The notes under the pieces are model-generated. The model saw nothing but the letters and a program-made list of their open reading frames with translations, had not been told where the DNA came from and searched no databases. The position numbers were made by a program, and so were the translations under genes. From Hahellaceae bacterium (lineage in GTDB: Bacteria; Pseudomonadota; Gammaproteobacteria; Pseudomonadales; Oleiphilaceae), in the NCBI GenBank assembly GCA_016744695.1, contig JADGDV010000015.1, positions 4,440-68,439 on the forward strand: a stretch of DNA of 64,000 bases, given 5' to 3'. Positions 56,018-64,000 of this stretch are shown in pieces (positions within the stretch are counted from its first letter, which is position 1; each line of letters starts with the position of its first letter).

Positions 56018-57157
56018 TTATAATGACCTAGCGACTATCTCTTTCATTATCTCATTTGTACCCGCATATATTCTCTGTACTCGCGCATCAGCCCATGCTC
56101 TAGCAATAGGATACTCCCACATATAACCATACCCTCCATGGAGCTGCACACACTCATCCATTACTTTGCACTGTAAATCTGTTGTCCACTGTTTTAACAT
56201 CGCGGCGGTTGGCACATCTAATTTTTTATCCAAGTGCAACTCAAGGCAGCGATCTGCAAAGCAACGACCTGCGGTTATATCAGCCTTTAACTCAGCCAAT
56301 TTAAAACGGGTATTTTGAAACGACATAATCGGTTTCCCGAATGCTTTTCGCTCTTTTACATAATCAACTGTCCATTGATGAGCGGCTTCACATGCGGCCA
56401 TTGCGGTAAGTCCTACCAACAAGCGTTCCTGTGGTAACTCTTGCATTAACTGGATGAAACCTCTTCCCTCGTCTTCACCTAATAAGTTTTCTAGTGGTAT
56501 TTCTACATCCTGAAAAAACATCTCAGACGTATCCTGAGCTTTCATGCCTACTTTTTCGAGGTTCTGGCCTTTTGCAAACCCTTTAGTATCCGCTTCAACC
56601 AAAAACAGGCTGGTTCCTTTTGCGCCCGCTTTCGGGTCTGTTTTTGCAACAACGATCACTAAATCACATAGCTGCCCATTAGTGATAAAGGTTTTTGAAC
56701 CATTGAGCACATACTTATCACCTTTTTTAACGGCAGATGTCATTACTCCCTGCAGGTCAGACCCGGCACCCGGCTCCGTCATGGCTATAGCGCCAATCAT
56801 TTCACCGCTGATTAACTTAGGGATATATTTTTGCTTCTGCGCCTCACTACCGTGATTCAAAATATATGGCATCACAATATCGGAGTGAAGTGAAAAGCCA
56901 AGCCCTGAAAGCCCCAAGGCTCCAGCCTCCTCCATAACAACGGCACTGTATCTAAAGTCTGCCCCTACACCGCCATACTGCTCAGGCGCTGTTGGGCACA
57001 AAAGACCCATTTCTCCAGCTTTACGCCATACTTCTTTTGAGACATGGCCATCCTTTTCCCATTGAGCATGGAACGGCACAGCCTCTTTTTCATAAAACTT
57101 ATGAACTGAATCTCTAAAGGCAACTAAATCGGAATCAAATATGGGACGGGCGAACAT
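56018..57157 (-). CDS. Acyl-CoA dehydrogenase, long-chain (LCAD) type
   Basis: A 379-residue flavoprotein that introduces the trans-2 double bond in fatty acyl-CoA. It has GAIAMTEPGAGSDLQGV and the C-terminal LHGGYGYMWEYPIARAWADARVQRIYAGTNEIMKEI. The Glu of the usual IYEGT motif is Ala here. The LCAD-type catalytic Glu is instead present in MQELPQERLL, so the enzyme should be active. AGGAGG lies just upstream of the ATG. No other beta-oxidation gene is adjacent. Confidence 0.93.
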   Translation of the reverse strand: MFARPIFDSDLVAFRDSVHKFYEKEAVPFHAQWEKDGHVSKEVWRKAGEMGLLCPTAPEQYGGVGADFRYSAVVMEEAGALGLSGLGFSLHSDIVMPYILNHGSEAQKQKYIPKLISGEMIGAIAMTEPGAGSDLQGVMTSAVKKGDKYVLNGSKTFITNGQLCDLVIVVAKTDPKAGAKGTSLFLVEADTKGFAKGQNLEKVGMKAQDTSEMFFQDVEIPLENLLGEDEGRGFIQLMQELPQERLLVGLTAMAACEAAHQWTVDYVKERKAFGKPIMSFQNTRFKLAELKADITAGRCFADRCLELHLDKKLDVPTAAMLKQWTTDLQCKVMDECVQLHGGYGYMWEYPIARAWADARVQRIYAGTNEIMKEIVARSL

Positions 57158-57306
57158 TGGTTTCCTCCTAAATGTTATACTTATTCTTTTAAATCGATAG
57201 GTTCAGTTTCTCAATTGTAGAGGGTTGAACTCAATGCTCTAATACGCCAATTTAAATGACTAAAAAAATCATACAACTATCCTGACACAAGAAGTTAAGG
57301 CCATTT

Positions 57307-57822
57307 ATGACGTCACAAGAAAAAAACGAAAGTGCAAAAATTGATACTGCAAACATATTGGACGAAGCTGAGAATCTTATTAGTCAATTTAAGACGGTTC
57401 AGTTAGCAACGATTAATAGCTCAGGTAACCCAGAGGCTAGCTACACGCCTTACATCAGGGAATCTGGACGTTACTATATATTCATTAGTACCTTGGCATC
57501 TCATACCCATAACATTCTCGCCCACCCCATTCTTTCATTGTTTTTTATTCAAAGTGAAGATGACGCCAGAAACCTATTTGCTCGCCGTCGATTAACACTA
57601 GAATGTTCTGCAACGCCCATATCGAGAGAATCTGAACAATGGAACCCCCTCTTAGATAAGTTTCGTGAGGCTCAAGGGGCAACCGTTGATGTACTTCGCT
57701 CACTGTCTGACTTTCAACTTTTCGAGCTAAAACCAACAAAAGGAAATTACGTTAAAGGCTTTGGACAAGCGTTTTTTCTGGAAGGGGATGATTTAAAAGA
57801 AGTGAAGCAAGCAAAGGGATAG
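57307..57822 (+). CDS. HugZ-family pyridoxamine-phosphate-oxidase-fold protein
   Basis: A 171-residue split-barrel flavin/heme protein. It has FKTVQLATINSSGNPEASYTPYI, YYIFISTLASHTHNI, LFFIQSEDDARNLFARRRLTLEC and LKPTKGNYVKGFGQAFFLEG, which match HugZ-type heme-utilisation proteins. These bind or degrade heme. It may alternatively be a general FMN-binding protein. It is divergent from the acyl-CoA dehydrogenase gene. Confidence 0.85.
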   Translation: MTSQEKNESAKIDTANILDEAENLISQFKTVQLATINSSGNPEASYTPYIRESGRYYIFISTLASHTHNILAHPILSLFFIQSEDDARNLFARRRLTLECSATPISRESEQWNPLLDKFREAQGATVDVLRSLSDFQLFELKPTKGNYVKGFGQAFFLEGDDLKEVKQAKG

Positions 57823-57834
57823 CTATTTTAAGAC

Positions 57835-57857
57835 GGGATAGGCTTAAAGCCTATCCC
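57835..57857. terminator. Perfect 11-bp hairpin between convergent HugZ-like and ubiX genes
   Basis: GGGATAGGCTT (57835-57845) and AAGCCTATCCC (57847-57857) are exact inverted arms with a one-base centre. It overlaps the ubiX stop codon. There is no T-run, but the position suits a bidirectional terminator. Confidence 0.6.
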
Positions 57858-58464
57858 CACCCCATTTTTCAATCATGTTTTGCTCAATACCTAGATGATC
57901 CAGCACTCTAGCCACCATAAAATCAACCATATCTAAAACGGATTGGGGCTTATGATAAAAGCCAGGGCTAGCCGGCATAATGGTTACACCCATATGGGTT
58001 AACTTGAGCATATTTTCAAGATGAATAGCTGAAAATGGGCTCTCTCTTGGCACTAAAATAAGTTGTCGCCGTTCTTTTAAGACCACATCGGCAGCACGCT
58101 CAATTAGATTGTTGCTAGCACCTATCGCAATAGCTGAAAGAGCGCCTGCACTGCAAGGGCAAACGACCATACTCGATGGCGCCCCCGAACCAGAGGCTAC
58201 CGGAGACATCCAATCTTCTTTTCCAAACACCTTTATCTGACCTTCTTTAGCCTGATAGAGCGTCGTTAAAAATTGCGCCATCGAAGCCGCCTGAGCCGGT
58301 AATTTAAGGTCTGTTTCTGTGGCTATAACCACTTGAGCCGCCTTTGAAACCATCACAAAGACCTGTGCATCAGCCTTAACCAAGCATTCAATTAAACGCA
58401 GTCCGTATTGCACACCCGAAGCGCCAGTAATGGCGACTGTAACGCGCTTTTGCACATCCGACAT
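57844..58464 (-). CDS. ubiX: Flavin prenyltransferase UbiX
   Basis: UbiX makes the prenylated FMN cofactor used by UbiD decarboxylase in ubiquinone synthesis. The 206-residue flavoprotein has [67 protein letters not shown] and [12 protein letters not shown]. Its start shares a base with the mpl stop. The pairing mpl-ubiX is common in gammaproteobacteria. Confidence 0.95.
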   Translation of the reverse strand: MSDVQKRVTVAITGASGVQYGLRLIECLVKADAQVFVMVSKAAQVVIATETDLKLPAQAASMAQFLTTLYQAKEGQIKVFGKEDWMSPVASGSGAPSSMVVCPCSAGALSAIAIGASNNLIERAADVVLKERRQLILVPRESPFSAIHLENMLKLTHMGVTIMPASPGFYHKPQSVLDMVDFMVARVLDHLGIEQNMIEKWGGDRL

Positions 58465-59852
58465 TATGTACCCTCTTTCAAAGCGCTAATGAGCTTTTGA
58501 TGAATGCCTGAGAAGCCGCCATTACTCATTATGACCACATGCTGACGAGCTGCAGCATTGCCTTCTATATTGCTTTGTAAGCGGCCATTAACCAACTCAA
58601 TCATTTGTTCAACCGAGCGCCCTGACTGATGTTTGTCACTGGCTTTATCCGTCATATCACTCAACCAGTCCATTGAGCCATCGGTTGCCAAGTTTGCCCA
58701 AACAACTTGGTCTGCCTCTTCCGCAGAGGCCAATAGTGTATTTTGGTGAACCCCCATTTTCATGGTATTTGAACGGGGCTCTATTAGCGCAATAATGGTC
58801 TCATTGCCCACCTGCTTTCTTAATCCATCAAGAGTTGTTTCTATGGCTGTAGGGTGGTGAGCAAAATCATCATAGACCTTAACACCCTTGATATCTCCCA
58901 GTAGTTCCAGACGACGTTTAACCCCAGAAAAATTACTTAACGCTTCTGCAGCCAGGCTCGCTTTAACCCCAACATGACGAGCTGCCGCCATTGCAGCTAC
59001 GCCGTTTAGCACGTTGTGTAAGCCAGTCATTGACCAGTTAACGGTGGCCTCTTCGTTCTGTATTTCAACAGAGAATACGGAACCATCCTCAGATGTTAAC
59101 TGGTAGTTCCAATCACCCTGCTCTGTTGAAATAGTTTGTACATCGCTCCAACAACCTTTTTCTAACACTTGATCAAGGCTCTCTACGCCTTTTGGCGCAA
59201 TAATTAATCCGGTGGAAGGAACGGTACGAATCAAATGATGAAATTGAGTTTGAATAGCGGCTAAATCTGCAAAAATATCAGCATGATCAAACTCTAGGTT
59301 ATTCATGATAAGGGTACGAGGACGATAATGAACAAACTTAGAACGCTTATCGAAAAAAGCACTGTCATACTCATCGGCTTCAACAACAAAAAACGGTGTT
59401 TCGCCTAATCGAGCTGAGGCTTCAAAATTTTGGGGAACACCACCAATCAAAAAGCCAGGAGACATCCCAGCATATTCTAATATCCAGGCTAACATGGTAC
59501 TGGTTGTGGTTTTACCATGAGTACCAGAAACCGCGAGTGTCCAACGGTCTTGCAAGACATAACGAGATAGCCATTCAGGGCCAGAGGTATAGGGTAAGCC
59601 TTTATCAAGCACCGCTTCTACTTCAGCGTTGCCACGACTCATGGCATTACCAATAACCACAAGATCAGGTGTAGTGTTAAGGTTTTCGGGAGAATAACCA
59701 TTCATCAACTCAATTCCCTGAGCTTCAAGCTGGGTGCTCATTGGCGGGTACACCGCTTGATCAGAACCAGTCACCTTGTGCCCCAGCTGTTTAGCTAAAA
59801 CAGCAAGGCTGCCCATAAAGGTGCCACAAATACCTAAAATATGAATATGCAT
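58464..59852 (-). CDS. mpl: UDP-MurNAc:L-Ala-gamma-D-Glu-meso-Dap ligase
   Basis: Mpl reattaches recycled murein tripeptide to UDP-MurNAc. The 462-residue Mur ligase opens [20 protein letters not shown]. It has the ATP loop [57 protein letters not shown] and [15 protein letters not shown]. The [10 protein letters not shown] segment and lack of an activating UDP-Glu motif distinguish it from MurC. Confidence 0.96.
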   Translation of the reverse strand: MHIHILGICGTFMGSLAVLAKQLGHKVTGSDQAVYPPMSTQLEAQGIELMNGYSPENLNTTPDLVVIGNAMSRGNAEVEAVLDKGLPYTSGPEWLSRYVLQDRWTLAVSGTHGKTTTSTMLAWILEYAGMSPGFLIGGVPQNFEASARLGETPFFVVEADEYDSAFFDKRSKFVHYRPRTLIMNNLEFDHADIFADLAAIQTQFHHLIRTVPSTGLIIAPKGVESLDQVLEKGCWSDVQTISTEQGDWNYQLTSEDGSVFSVEIQNEEATVNWSMTGLHNVLNGVAAMAAARHVGVKASLAAEALSNFSGVKRRLELLGDIKGVKVYDDFAHHPTAIETTLDGLRKQVGNETIIALIEPRSNTMKMGVHQNTLLASAEEADQVVWANLATDGSMDWLSDMTDKASDKHQSGRSVEQMIELVNGRLQSNIEGNAAARQHVVIMSNGGFSGIHQKLISALKEGT

Positions 59853-59893
59853 AAAAAACTAATCACTTAAATTTTATCGAACATTCGCTTAAT

Positions 59894-60055
59894 TTAACGC
59901 GCTTTGGCTATTCGTCTTTTTTCAATCTCTATCATTACCTGCTCTCGTCCCTTCGTTGTTAACCCTCGCCACGCTAATATTTCATCTAAGGTACGAAAGC
60001 AACCAAGGCAAATATCATTTTCATCCAGACAACAATTTCTAATACAAGGGTTCAT
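59894..60055 (-). CDS. DUF1289-family small cysteine-rich protein
   Basis: A 53-residue gene too short for usual cut-offs. The protein opens MNPCIRNCCLDENDICLGCFRTLDEILAW and continues with a basic C-terminal helix. The C-x3-C-C-x6-C-x2-C spacing and the CxGCxRTxdEI signature are those of DUF1289, a probable small metal or Fe-S binding protein of unknown function. An AGG lies upstream of the ATG at 60055. It is 41 bases upstream of mpl on the same strand. Confidence 0.85.
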   Translation of the reverse strand: MNPCIRNCCLDENDICLGCFRTLDEILAWRGLTTKGREQVMIEIEKRRIAKAR

Positions 60056-60099
60056 AGTATACCTACCACAAGCACTCTTTCCCTCAGTTTAATCTATCT

Positions 60100-60131
60100 T
60101 TAGAGTATTTACCCCTCAAATGTAAGCATAT
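60100..60131 (+). repeat. Copy A of a 32-bp element resembling the GacA-box region
   Basis: This stretch matches 61731-61762 at 28 of 32 bases, same orientation. It ends in TGTAAGCATAT, the start of a GacA-type box, but the second half (GCTAATA, shifted by two bases) is degraded. No GGA-rich RNA follows it; the CoA-transferase stop does. Confidence 0.75.
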
Positions 60132-60134
60132 ATG

Positions 60135-61502
60135 CTAATAAGATAGAGCCAGTGCCGCAGGGATAAAAACACGTTGCTGCAATCCCAAATCAATGGCTTG
60201 CTGTTGCAGCTCGTCACGGAACTTTGGGTGTGCCAGTTTAATTAATGCCTCGGCTCGCTCCGACAATGATTTACCTTTTAGGTTTACGCTACCGTATTCA
60301 GTGACAACAAAATGGGTATCCATTCTGGTGTCAGTAACGGCACCTCCACTCAACGTTGGCACTATACGACTAATAGAACCGCTTCTTGCCGTTGAATGTA
60401 GCGCAATAAAAGATCGCCCGTTTTCTGCCGCATAGGCTCCCCTGACAAAATCGAGCTGCCCTCCCGTTCCTGAGAACGGCTGTCCGTTAAGCTGCTCCGC
60501 GTTAATCTGTCCGGTAAGATCAACCTCAATAGCGGCATTAACCGACACCATATTCTTATTTTTGCGAATAATACTGGGGTTATTTACCCATGACGCAGGG
60601 TATCCAACCACTGAAGGGTTATCATCCATAAAGTCATACATCGCCCGGTCACCAATGGCCAAAGTGAATACATGCTTATGCTGCATCCATGTTTTATTTT
60701 TCCCGGTAATGACCCCCTGCTGAATCAGTTTCGCAATGGCCGGCGAGAACAACTCCGAATGCAAACCCAAATTCTTATGGTGTTCCAGAAGACTGAGAAC
60801 CGAATTAGGTACCCCGCCAATACCCATTTGGAGCGTATCATTATCATGAATATAGTTGACTATTTGCCTGGCAATTTTTAAATCAGTCTCAGACGCAGGT
60901 AAGGGTATTGATTCAACAAGCGGCTGATTATTTTCAATCAAAAAATCTACTTCCGAAATATGCACAGTACATTCACCAAATATCCGTGGCATGTACTCAT
61001 TCACTTCAACAATGACTTGCTTTGCCTTGCGAATGACACTTGCACCATAATCAGCATTGGTACCGAGACTGAAGTAACCATGCTTATCCATTTTCGATAC
61101 GGTCACGATAAAGCAGTCTGGTGATATATGTTCAGTCAACATACGTCCCACCTGATGAAATGTAGCCGGTACAAACTGCATACAAGGTGCCCGCCCTGTT
61201 AACTTCATTGCTTCACGGTCATAGGCACTCATAAATAAAGGATGAGGCGTAACAACGGCACTTAACTCTGGGGACAACAGCGTTTTTTGCAGCGTTTCTG
61301 TACCGTGCATATAATATAGGTTGAGCGGTGCGATCACCTCATTCTTTAACGCTGCAGCAATAGCCGTCATTAATAATGGCGGCATAGCAACGCTCATACC
61401 CAGTATTAGATTGCTAACATTAACAAGTTTCCGGGCAGCAGCAGGTGCACTGATGCACTTTTGATCATACTCTTGATGAACGCTTAGTCTGTTATTTACC
61501 AT
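60135..61502 (-). CDS. Acetyl-CoA hydrolase/CoA-transferase family protein
   Basis: A 455-residue two-domain CoA-transferase of the Cat1/4-hydroxybutyrate CoA-transferase type. Landmarks are VTVSKMDKHGYFSLGTNADYG, VEVNEYMPRIFGECTVHISEVD, the MGIGGVPNSVLSLL segment and GTGGQLDFVRGA. It moves CoA between short acyl groups, for example acetate with succinate or propionate. It is isolated; its flanks carry the two copies of the 32-bp element, so it may be an insertion. Confidence 0.9.
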   Translation of the reverse strand: MVNNRLSVHQEYDQKCISAPAAARKLVNVSNLILGMSVAMPPLLMTAIAAALKNEVIAPLNLYYMHGTETLQKTLLSPELSAVVTPHPLFMSAYDREAMKLTGRAPCMQFVPATFHQVGRMLTEHISPDCFIVTVSKMDKHGYFSLGTNADYGASVIRKAKQVIVEVNEYMPRIFGECTVHISEVDFLIENNQPLVESIPLPASETDLKIARQIVNYIHDNDTLQMGIGGVPNSVLSLLEHHKNLGLHSELFSPAIAKLIQQGVITGKNKTWMQHKHVFTLAIGDRAMYDFMDDNPSVVGYPASWVNNPSIIRKNKNMVSVNAAIEVDLTGQINAEQLNGQPFSGTGGQLDFVRGAYAAENGRSFIALHSTARSGSISRIVPTLSGGAVTDTRMDTHFVVTEYGSVNLKGKSLSERAEALIKLAHPKFRDELQQQAIDLGLQQRVFIPAALALSY

Positions 61503-61730
61503 TATGTCAATTACCCTAATACTTAGTTATGAATATAAGTCAAAAGGTAGCAATCTTAGATGAGATAGAGATTACGCTAAGATGAACTTTTTTTGGCACT
61601 TTTTTATGTCGTGAAATATAATTAAACCTCAATAAAAGGCATAGGGTCTGTGATGAAAAAAACTAGCCGAAGCAGGGTTCACCACGCTTGGAGTTATCGT
61701 TCATATTTGAACAGCCACAAGAAACTACAA

Positions 61731-61762
61731 TTAGAGCATTTACTCTACAAATGTAAGCATAT
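61731..61762 (+). repeat. Copy B of the 32-bp element, containing the GacA-type box
   Basis: Matches 60100-60131 at 28 of 32 bases in the same orientation. The last 11 bases are the first part of the full GacA-type box at 61752-61769. Confidence 0.75.
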
Positions 61763-61769
61763 GCTCACA
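61752..61769 (+). promoter_or_regulatory. GacA-type upstream activating box
   Basis: TGTAAGCATATGCTCACA differs by one base from TGTAAG-N6-CTTACA, the element known upstream of rsmY and rsmZ in Pseudomonas. It lies ~60 bases upstream of a TATTAT (61813-61818), the likely -10 of the sRNA. Confidence 0.8.
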
Positions 61770-61824
61770 CGACTTTAAGAGATATCCTACATATATTGTT
61801 TAAACACTTCCGTATTATTCACTT

Positions 61825-61949
61825 CATCAGGACGATATACGAACGTAAGGACACGGACAAGGAAGTAAGCATGGATGGCCGGTTATCTACGGAATGGTAA
61901 GGGAAGCACTAATTACATAGGGCGCTGCATGGATTGCAGCGCCTTTTTT
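61825..61949 (+). ncRNA. RsmY/RsmZ-like regulatory sRNA
   Basis: A ~125-base non-coding segment with eight GGA motifs (61830, 61849, 61855, 61861, 61873, 61891, 61902, 61931). The first is in CATCAGGACGAT, which can fold as ATC-AGGAC-GAT and matches a hairpin of Pseudomonas RsmZ. It ends in a strong terminator, with the last GGA in its loop. GGA-rich RNAs of this size sequester the translational repressor RsmA/CsrA. A GacA-type box and a -10 lie upstream. The rest of the 546-base gap 61503-62048 shows only the CoA-transferase upstream region (61503-61730) and the parD leader. Confidence 0.85.
61921..61949 (+). terminator. Rho-independent terminator of the sRNA
   Basis: GGCGCTGCA/TGCAGCGCC is a perfect 9-bp stem with loop TGGAT, followed by six T. 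Confidence 0.95.
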
Positions 61950-62048
61950 GTGTCTGCTACATTTTTCAACAAAGGTTATAATATTGCGGAGCACGCATAT
62001 TATGCGCATAATACACCTATACCACATTACACATTAAGAGATAAATTA

Positions 62049-62309
62049 ATGAATATTACATTGGGTAAAGAGTTCGAGCGCAGGATCGGTGAAAAAGTGG
62101 CTGATGGCCTATACACCTCAGCAAGTGAGGTGATCCGGGATGGCTTGCGTCTATTATTTGAAAAGGACGCTATTAAAAATGAACAATTTGAAGTATTACG
62201 CCAAGAAGTATCCAAGGGCTTTGAGCAATTAGCCGCTGGCGAAATATCAAGTCGAAATGTAATGGATATATTTGAACAAGTTAACAAGGATGTTAATGAT
62301 AAACTATAA
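62049..62309 (+). CDS. parD: ParD-like antitoxin
   Basis: An 86-residue ribbon-helix-helix antitoxin: MNITLGKEFERRIGEKVADGLYTSASEVIRDGLRLLFEKDA is the typical ParD DNA-binding half, and a helical tail (FEQLAAGEISSRNVMDIFEQVN) would bind the toxin. I reject the upstream-extended frame to 61875, because it would read through the sRNA terminator. It overlaps parE by 14 bases and is probably autoregulated. Confidence 0.9.
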   Translation: MNITLGKEFERRIGEKVADGLYTSASEVIRDGLRLLFEKDAIKNEQFEVLRQEVSKGFEQLAAGEISSRNVMDIFEQVNKDVNDKL

Positions 62310-62586
62310 GCTATCGCCTTTAGCTGAAAAAGATCTACAGAAAATACTATCTACAACCATTGATACATGGGGAGTAGAACAGGCAAAAATTTATGCTGAA
62401 AGTTTAGACACTGCCTTAATGAAACTTGCACAATACCCAGAGTCTGGACGCACACGAAATGAGCTGTATGTTAATGCTCGCAGCTTCCCTGTAGAAAAAC
62501 ATATTATATTCTACAGAATTGCTCAAACAGGCATTGAGGTTGCTCGCATTCTTCATCAGCGTATGGATCCATCTAAGCATTTCTGA
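62296..62586 (+). CDS. parE: ParE-like toxin
   Basis: A 96-residue RelE/ParE-fold toxin: YKLSPLAEKDLQKIL at the start, TWGVEQAKIYAESLDTALMKLAQYPESGR in the middle, and SFPVEKHIIFYRI ... VARILHQRMDPSKHF at the end. Family members with this sequence style act on DNA gyrase. The ATG at 62296 has AAGGA five bases upstream. It is paired with the overlapping parD. Confidence 0.9.
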   Translation: MINYKLSPLAEKDLQKILSTTIDTWGVEQAKIYAESLDTALMKLAQYPESGRTRNELYVNARSFPVEKHIIFYRIAQTGIEVARILHQRMDPSKHF

Positions 62587-62646
62587 TGACTATTTAAATC
62601 AGCTCCAAAATTGAAAACGGATTTCAATTAACCAAGGATCTCATGG

Positions 62647-63504
62647 ATGAAAAACCTTCTATTAAAAGCTACCACCCTCTTATCAATCAGCCTGTTATTT
62701 GCCTGCACCTCTACCGAAGAAAAAGTTAACGACCTATTACAGCGTCATATTGACTCCTTTGTTTTTGTTGAAGGGGGCTCATTTATGATGGGGAACCCTG
62801 GGGGCTGGAGTGTTAGACCCGATACGATTCCTGCGCATAAGGTAACTTTGGATAGTTTTTCTATTCAGAAGTATGAAGTGACTCAGGGGGATATGGATTT
62901 GTTTATGGAGGTGACAGGTTATGTTTCAAACTATATACGTTATGATAAAAGACGAAACAAAAGCGCCAACCGATTTATTGATGAATTACCAGCAGTTAGT
63001 ACATGGGATGATGCCCGAGCATTTTGCCAGTGGCTGGGTAAGCTCAGCAATAAACCCATAGACTTGCCTTCAGAAGCACAGTGGGAATATGCGGCCCGCT
63101 CCCGAGGAAAAGTGGTTCGGTTTGCAACGGACACAGGAAAAGCCATTGAAGGTGTAAATATGGCTAAAAAATCTAAATTAGGCGTTGCAGATACCTCAGC
63201 ACTCCCTCTTCCGCCAGGCAGCTTCCCTCCAAACCGTTTAGGTTTATATGATATGTCAGGTAATGCTGCTGAATGGGTATTAGATAACTACCAGCCCGAT
63301 TATTACGAACACTCCCCTGAGCATAACCCTCAAGGGCCAAAAACAGGCCAAACTGTTAACTTGCTAGGCATAACTTATCAACGAAAAGTGCTTCGTGGTG
63401 GGAGTTTCTATGATTATTGGGGCAATACAACCGTATCAAAACTTAGGGCGGCAAGTGGTATATTTGGACTGAATACAGGATTCAGATGTGGACGACTTGA
63501 GTAG
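62647..63504 (+). CDS. Formylglycine-generating-enzyme-fold lipoprotein without the catalytic Cys
   Basis: A 285-residue protein with a lipoprotein signal (LLFAC, acylated Cys about residue 20) followed by a complete FGE/SUMF1-type domain: VFVEGGSFMMGN, YEVTQGDMDLFMEVTGY, DLPSEAQWEYAARS, LYDMSGNAAEWVLDNY, LRGGSFYDYWGN and FRCGR. In active aerobic FGE the segment after RGGS carries two Cys; here there is none. It is therefore probably a binding or structural lectin-like member rather than a sulfatase activator, and no sulfatase is nearby. Confidence 0.87.
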   Translation: MKNLLLKATTLLSISLLFACTSTEEKVNDLLQRHIDSFVFVEGGSFMMGNPGGWSVRPDTIPAHKVTLDSFSIQKYEVTQGDMDLFMEVTGYVSNYIRYDKRRNKSANRFIDELPAVSTWDDARAFCQWLGKLSNKPIDLPSEAQWEYAARSRGKVVRFATDTGKAIEGVNMAKKSKLGVADTSALPLPPGSFPPNRLGLYDMSGNAAEWVLDNYQPDYYEHSPEHNPQGPKTGQTVNLLGITYQRKVLRGGSFYDYWGNTTVSKLRAASGIFGLNTGFRCGRLE

Positions 63505-63511
63505 CTAACTA

Positions 63512-64000
63512 CTACTCAAGTGACTCATAACCAGAGAGTCCAATACGCTCAAGCCAATGATATGCTTTATCCCTCTGCTTTGACTGATAAAGCAAGTCAT
63601 CAAATAATTTTCTAAAGCTATTCAAAAGCATTACTGAGTCACCCTTCCCCTCATTCATACTCATTAACCTCAATATTTCAATAAACTCTCGCTCAGACTG
63701 AATACTCGTAAGTAACCTCATGCATGCCTCAGCTTGGAGTTCATCATCATCTAAATAAAAACTATTTGCTTCAAAAATATATGTCTTACTTATTCTATTT
63801 AAAATACGTGCTTTTGATAGAGGGGTGGCTACTTTAAATCTCGCAGACTCAGTTAATATTCTACAGCACTCATTTTTTACGGCTTTTTGATCAACTGAAA
63901 TGCCAACCCACAAACCTGATATTTCAATTTCAGGTAACCCAGCCAAATATTCTAAGGTATACTCAAAACCTAGATACAATTCTGTGCACTTTGATATCAT
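63512..64000 (-). CDS. Unrecognised protein (reaches the window edge)
   Basis: A 162-codon frame from an ATG at the last three bases of the window to a stop at 63512. The ATG may be internal, because no upstream sequence is visible. The protein looks mostly helical and acidic at intervals (FEANSFYLDDDELQAEACMRLLTSIQSEREFIEILRLM) with two early Cys pairs. No signal peptide, membrane helix or known motif is apparent. It is convergent with the FGE-fold gene, 7 bases apart. Confidence 0.6.
   Translation of the reverse strand: MISKCTELYLGFEYTLEYLAGLPEIEISGLWVGISVDQKAVKNECCRILTESARFKVATPLSKARILNRISKTYIFEANSFYLDDDELQAEACMRLLTSIQSEREFIEILRLMSMNEGKGDSVMLLNSFRKLFDDLLYQSKQRDKAYHWLERIGLSGYESLE

Noticed and set aside
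56018-57157. Acyl-CoA dehydrogenase inactive because IYEGT is IYAGT
   Set aside because: LCAD-type enzymes carry the catalytic Glu elsewhere, and it is present in MQELPQERLL.
61653-61778. 41-codon frame, basic, starting MKKTSRSRVHHAWS
   Set aside because: It has no ribosome site, resembles no family I know, and overlaps the GacA-type box and the duplicated element.
61875-62048. N-terminal extension of parD
   Set aside because: It would be translated through the sRNA and its terminator; the ParD domain begins at 62049.

Overview
The window looks like the chromosome of a moderately low-GC gammaproteobacterium of the Pseudomonadales/Oceanospirillales type. The evidence is conserved gene order. 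The block hemA-prfA-prmC-moeB, divergent from TPR lipoprotein-lolB-ispE-tRNA-Gln-prs-rplY-pth-ychF, has the order I know from Pseudomonas. The rnr-rlmB-rpsF-rpsR-rplI-dnaB-alr block is canonical. A Gac/Rsm-type small RNA and an FNR/Anr regulator beside a hemN relative point the same way. Species assignment is inference only. I see no prophage, insertion sequence or CRISPR array.

Region by region. 1-7635 (minus strand) is a surface-polysaccharide operon: rfbB-A-C, an embedded PIN-type toxin-antitoxin pair, rfbD, the O-antigen ABC exporter wzm-wzt, and the start of a long FkbM methyltransferase whose C-terminal coiled coil contains an 84-residue (12-heptad) tandem repeat and runs off the left edge. 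7726-8435 is a HepT/MntA toxin-antitoxin pair. 8550-20217 is the conserved housekeeping block with two tRNAs. 20243-29807 holds accessory genes: an EEP nuclease, an arfA-like ribosome rescue gene with a long hairpin inside its reading frame, an AraC regulator with a globin, a DHH phosphoesterase, a 7TM-EAL phosphodiesterase and, divergent from it, a fusion of PilZ (a c-di-GMP binding fold) with a domain resembling cyanobacterial acyl-ACP reductase. 29877-34354 is an RND efflux pair.

34373-37723 is an oxygen-responsive locus: a HemN-like protein that has lost its radical-SAM motifs, fnr, and ompW. The HemN-like gene and ompW share FNR-type promoters with the same -10 hexamer at the same spacing. 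37764-46543 carries a small membrane protein and the alr-dnaB-rplI-DUF2232-rpsR-rpsF-rlmB-rnr block. 46729-50993 is a molybdenum hydroxylase cluster (mocA, xdhC, iorB, iorA). 51178-59852 holds a GGDEF/EAL protein, an NnrU-like protein, a chemoreceptor, an LCAD-type acyl-CoA dehydrogenase, a HugZ-like protein, and ubiX and mpl. 59894-62048 holds a small DUF1289 gene, a CoA-transferase and an RsmY/RsmZ-like sRNA with a GacA-type upstream box. 62049-64000 holds parDE, an FGE-fold lipoprotein and an unrecognised gene.

The most interesting items are the PilZ/acyl-reductase-like fusion, the HemN-like protein without its cluster motif under an FNR promoter, the Rsm-type sRNA with its duplicated upstream box, the coiled-coil methyltransferase (possible chain-length ruler), and the arfA gene with an internal hairpin. 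All assignments come from reading motifs; no database search was run.
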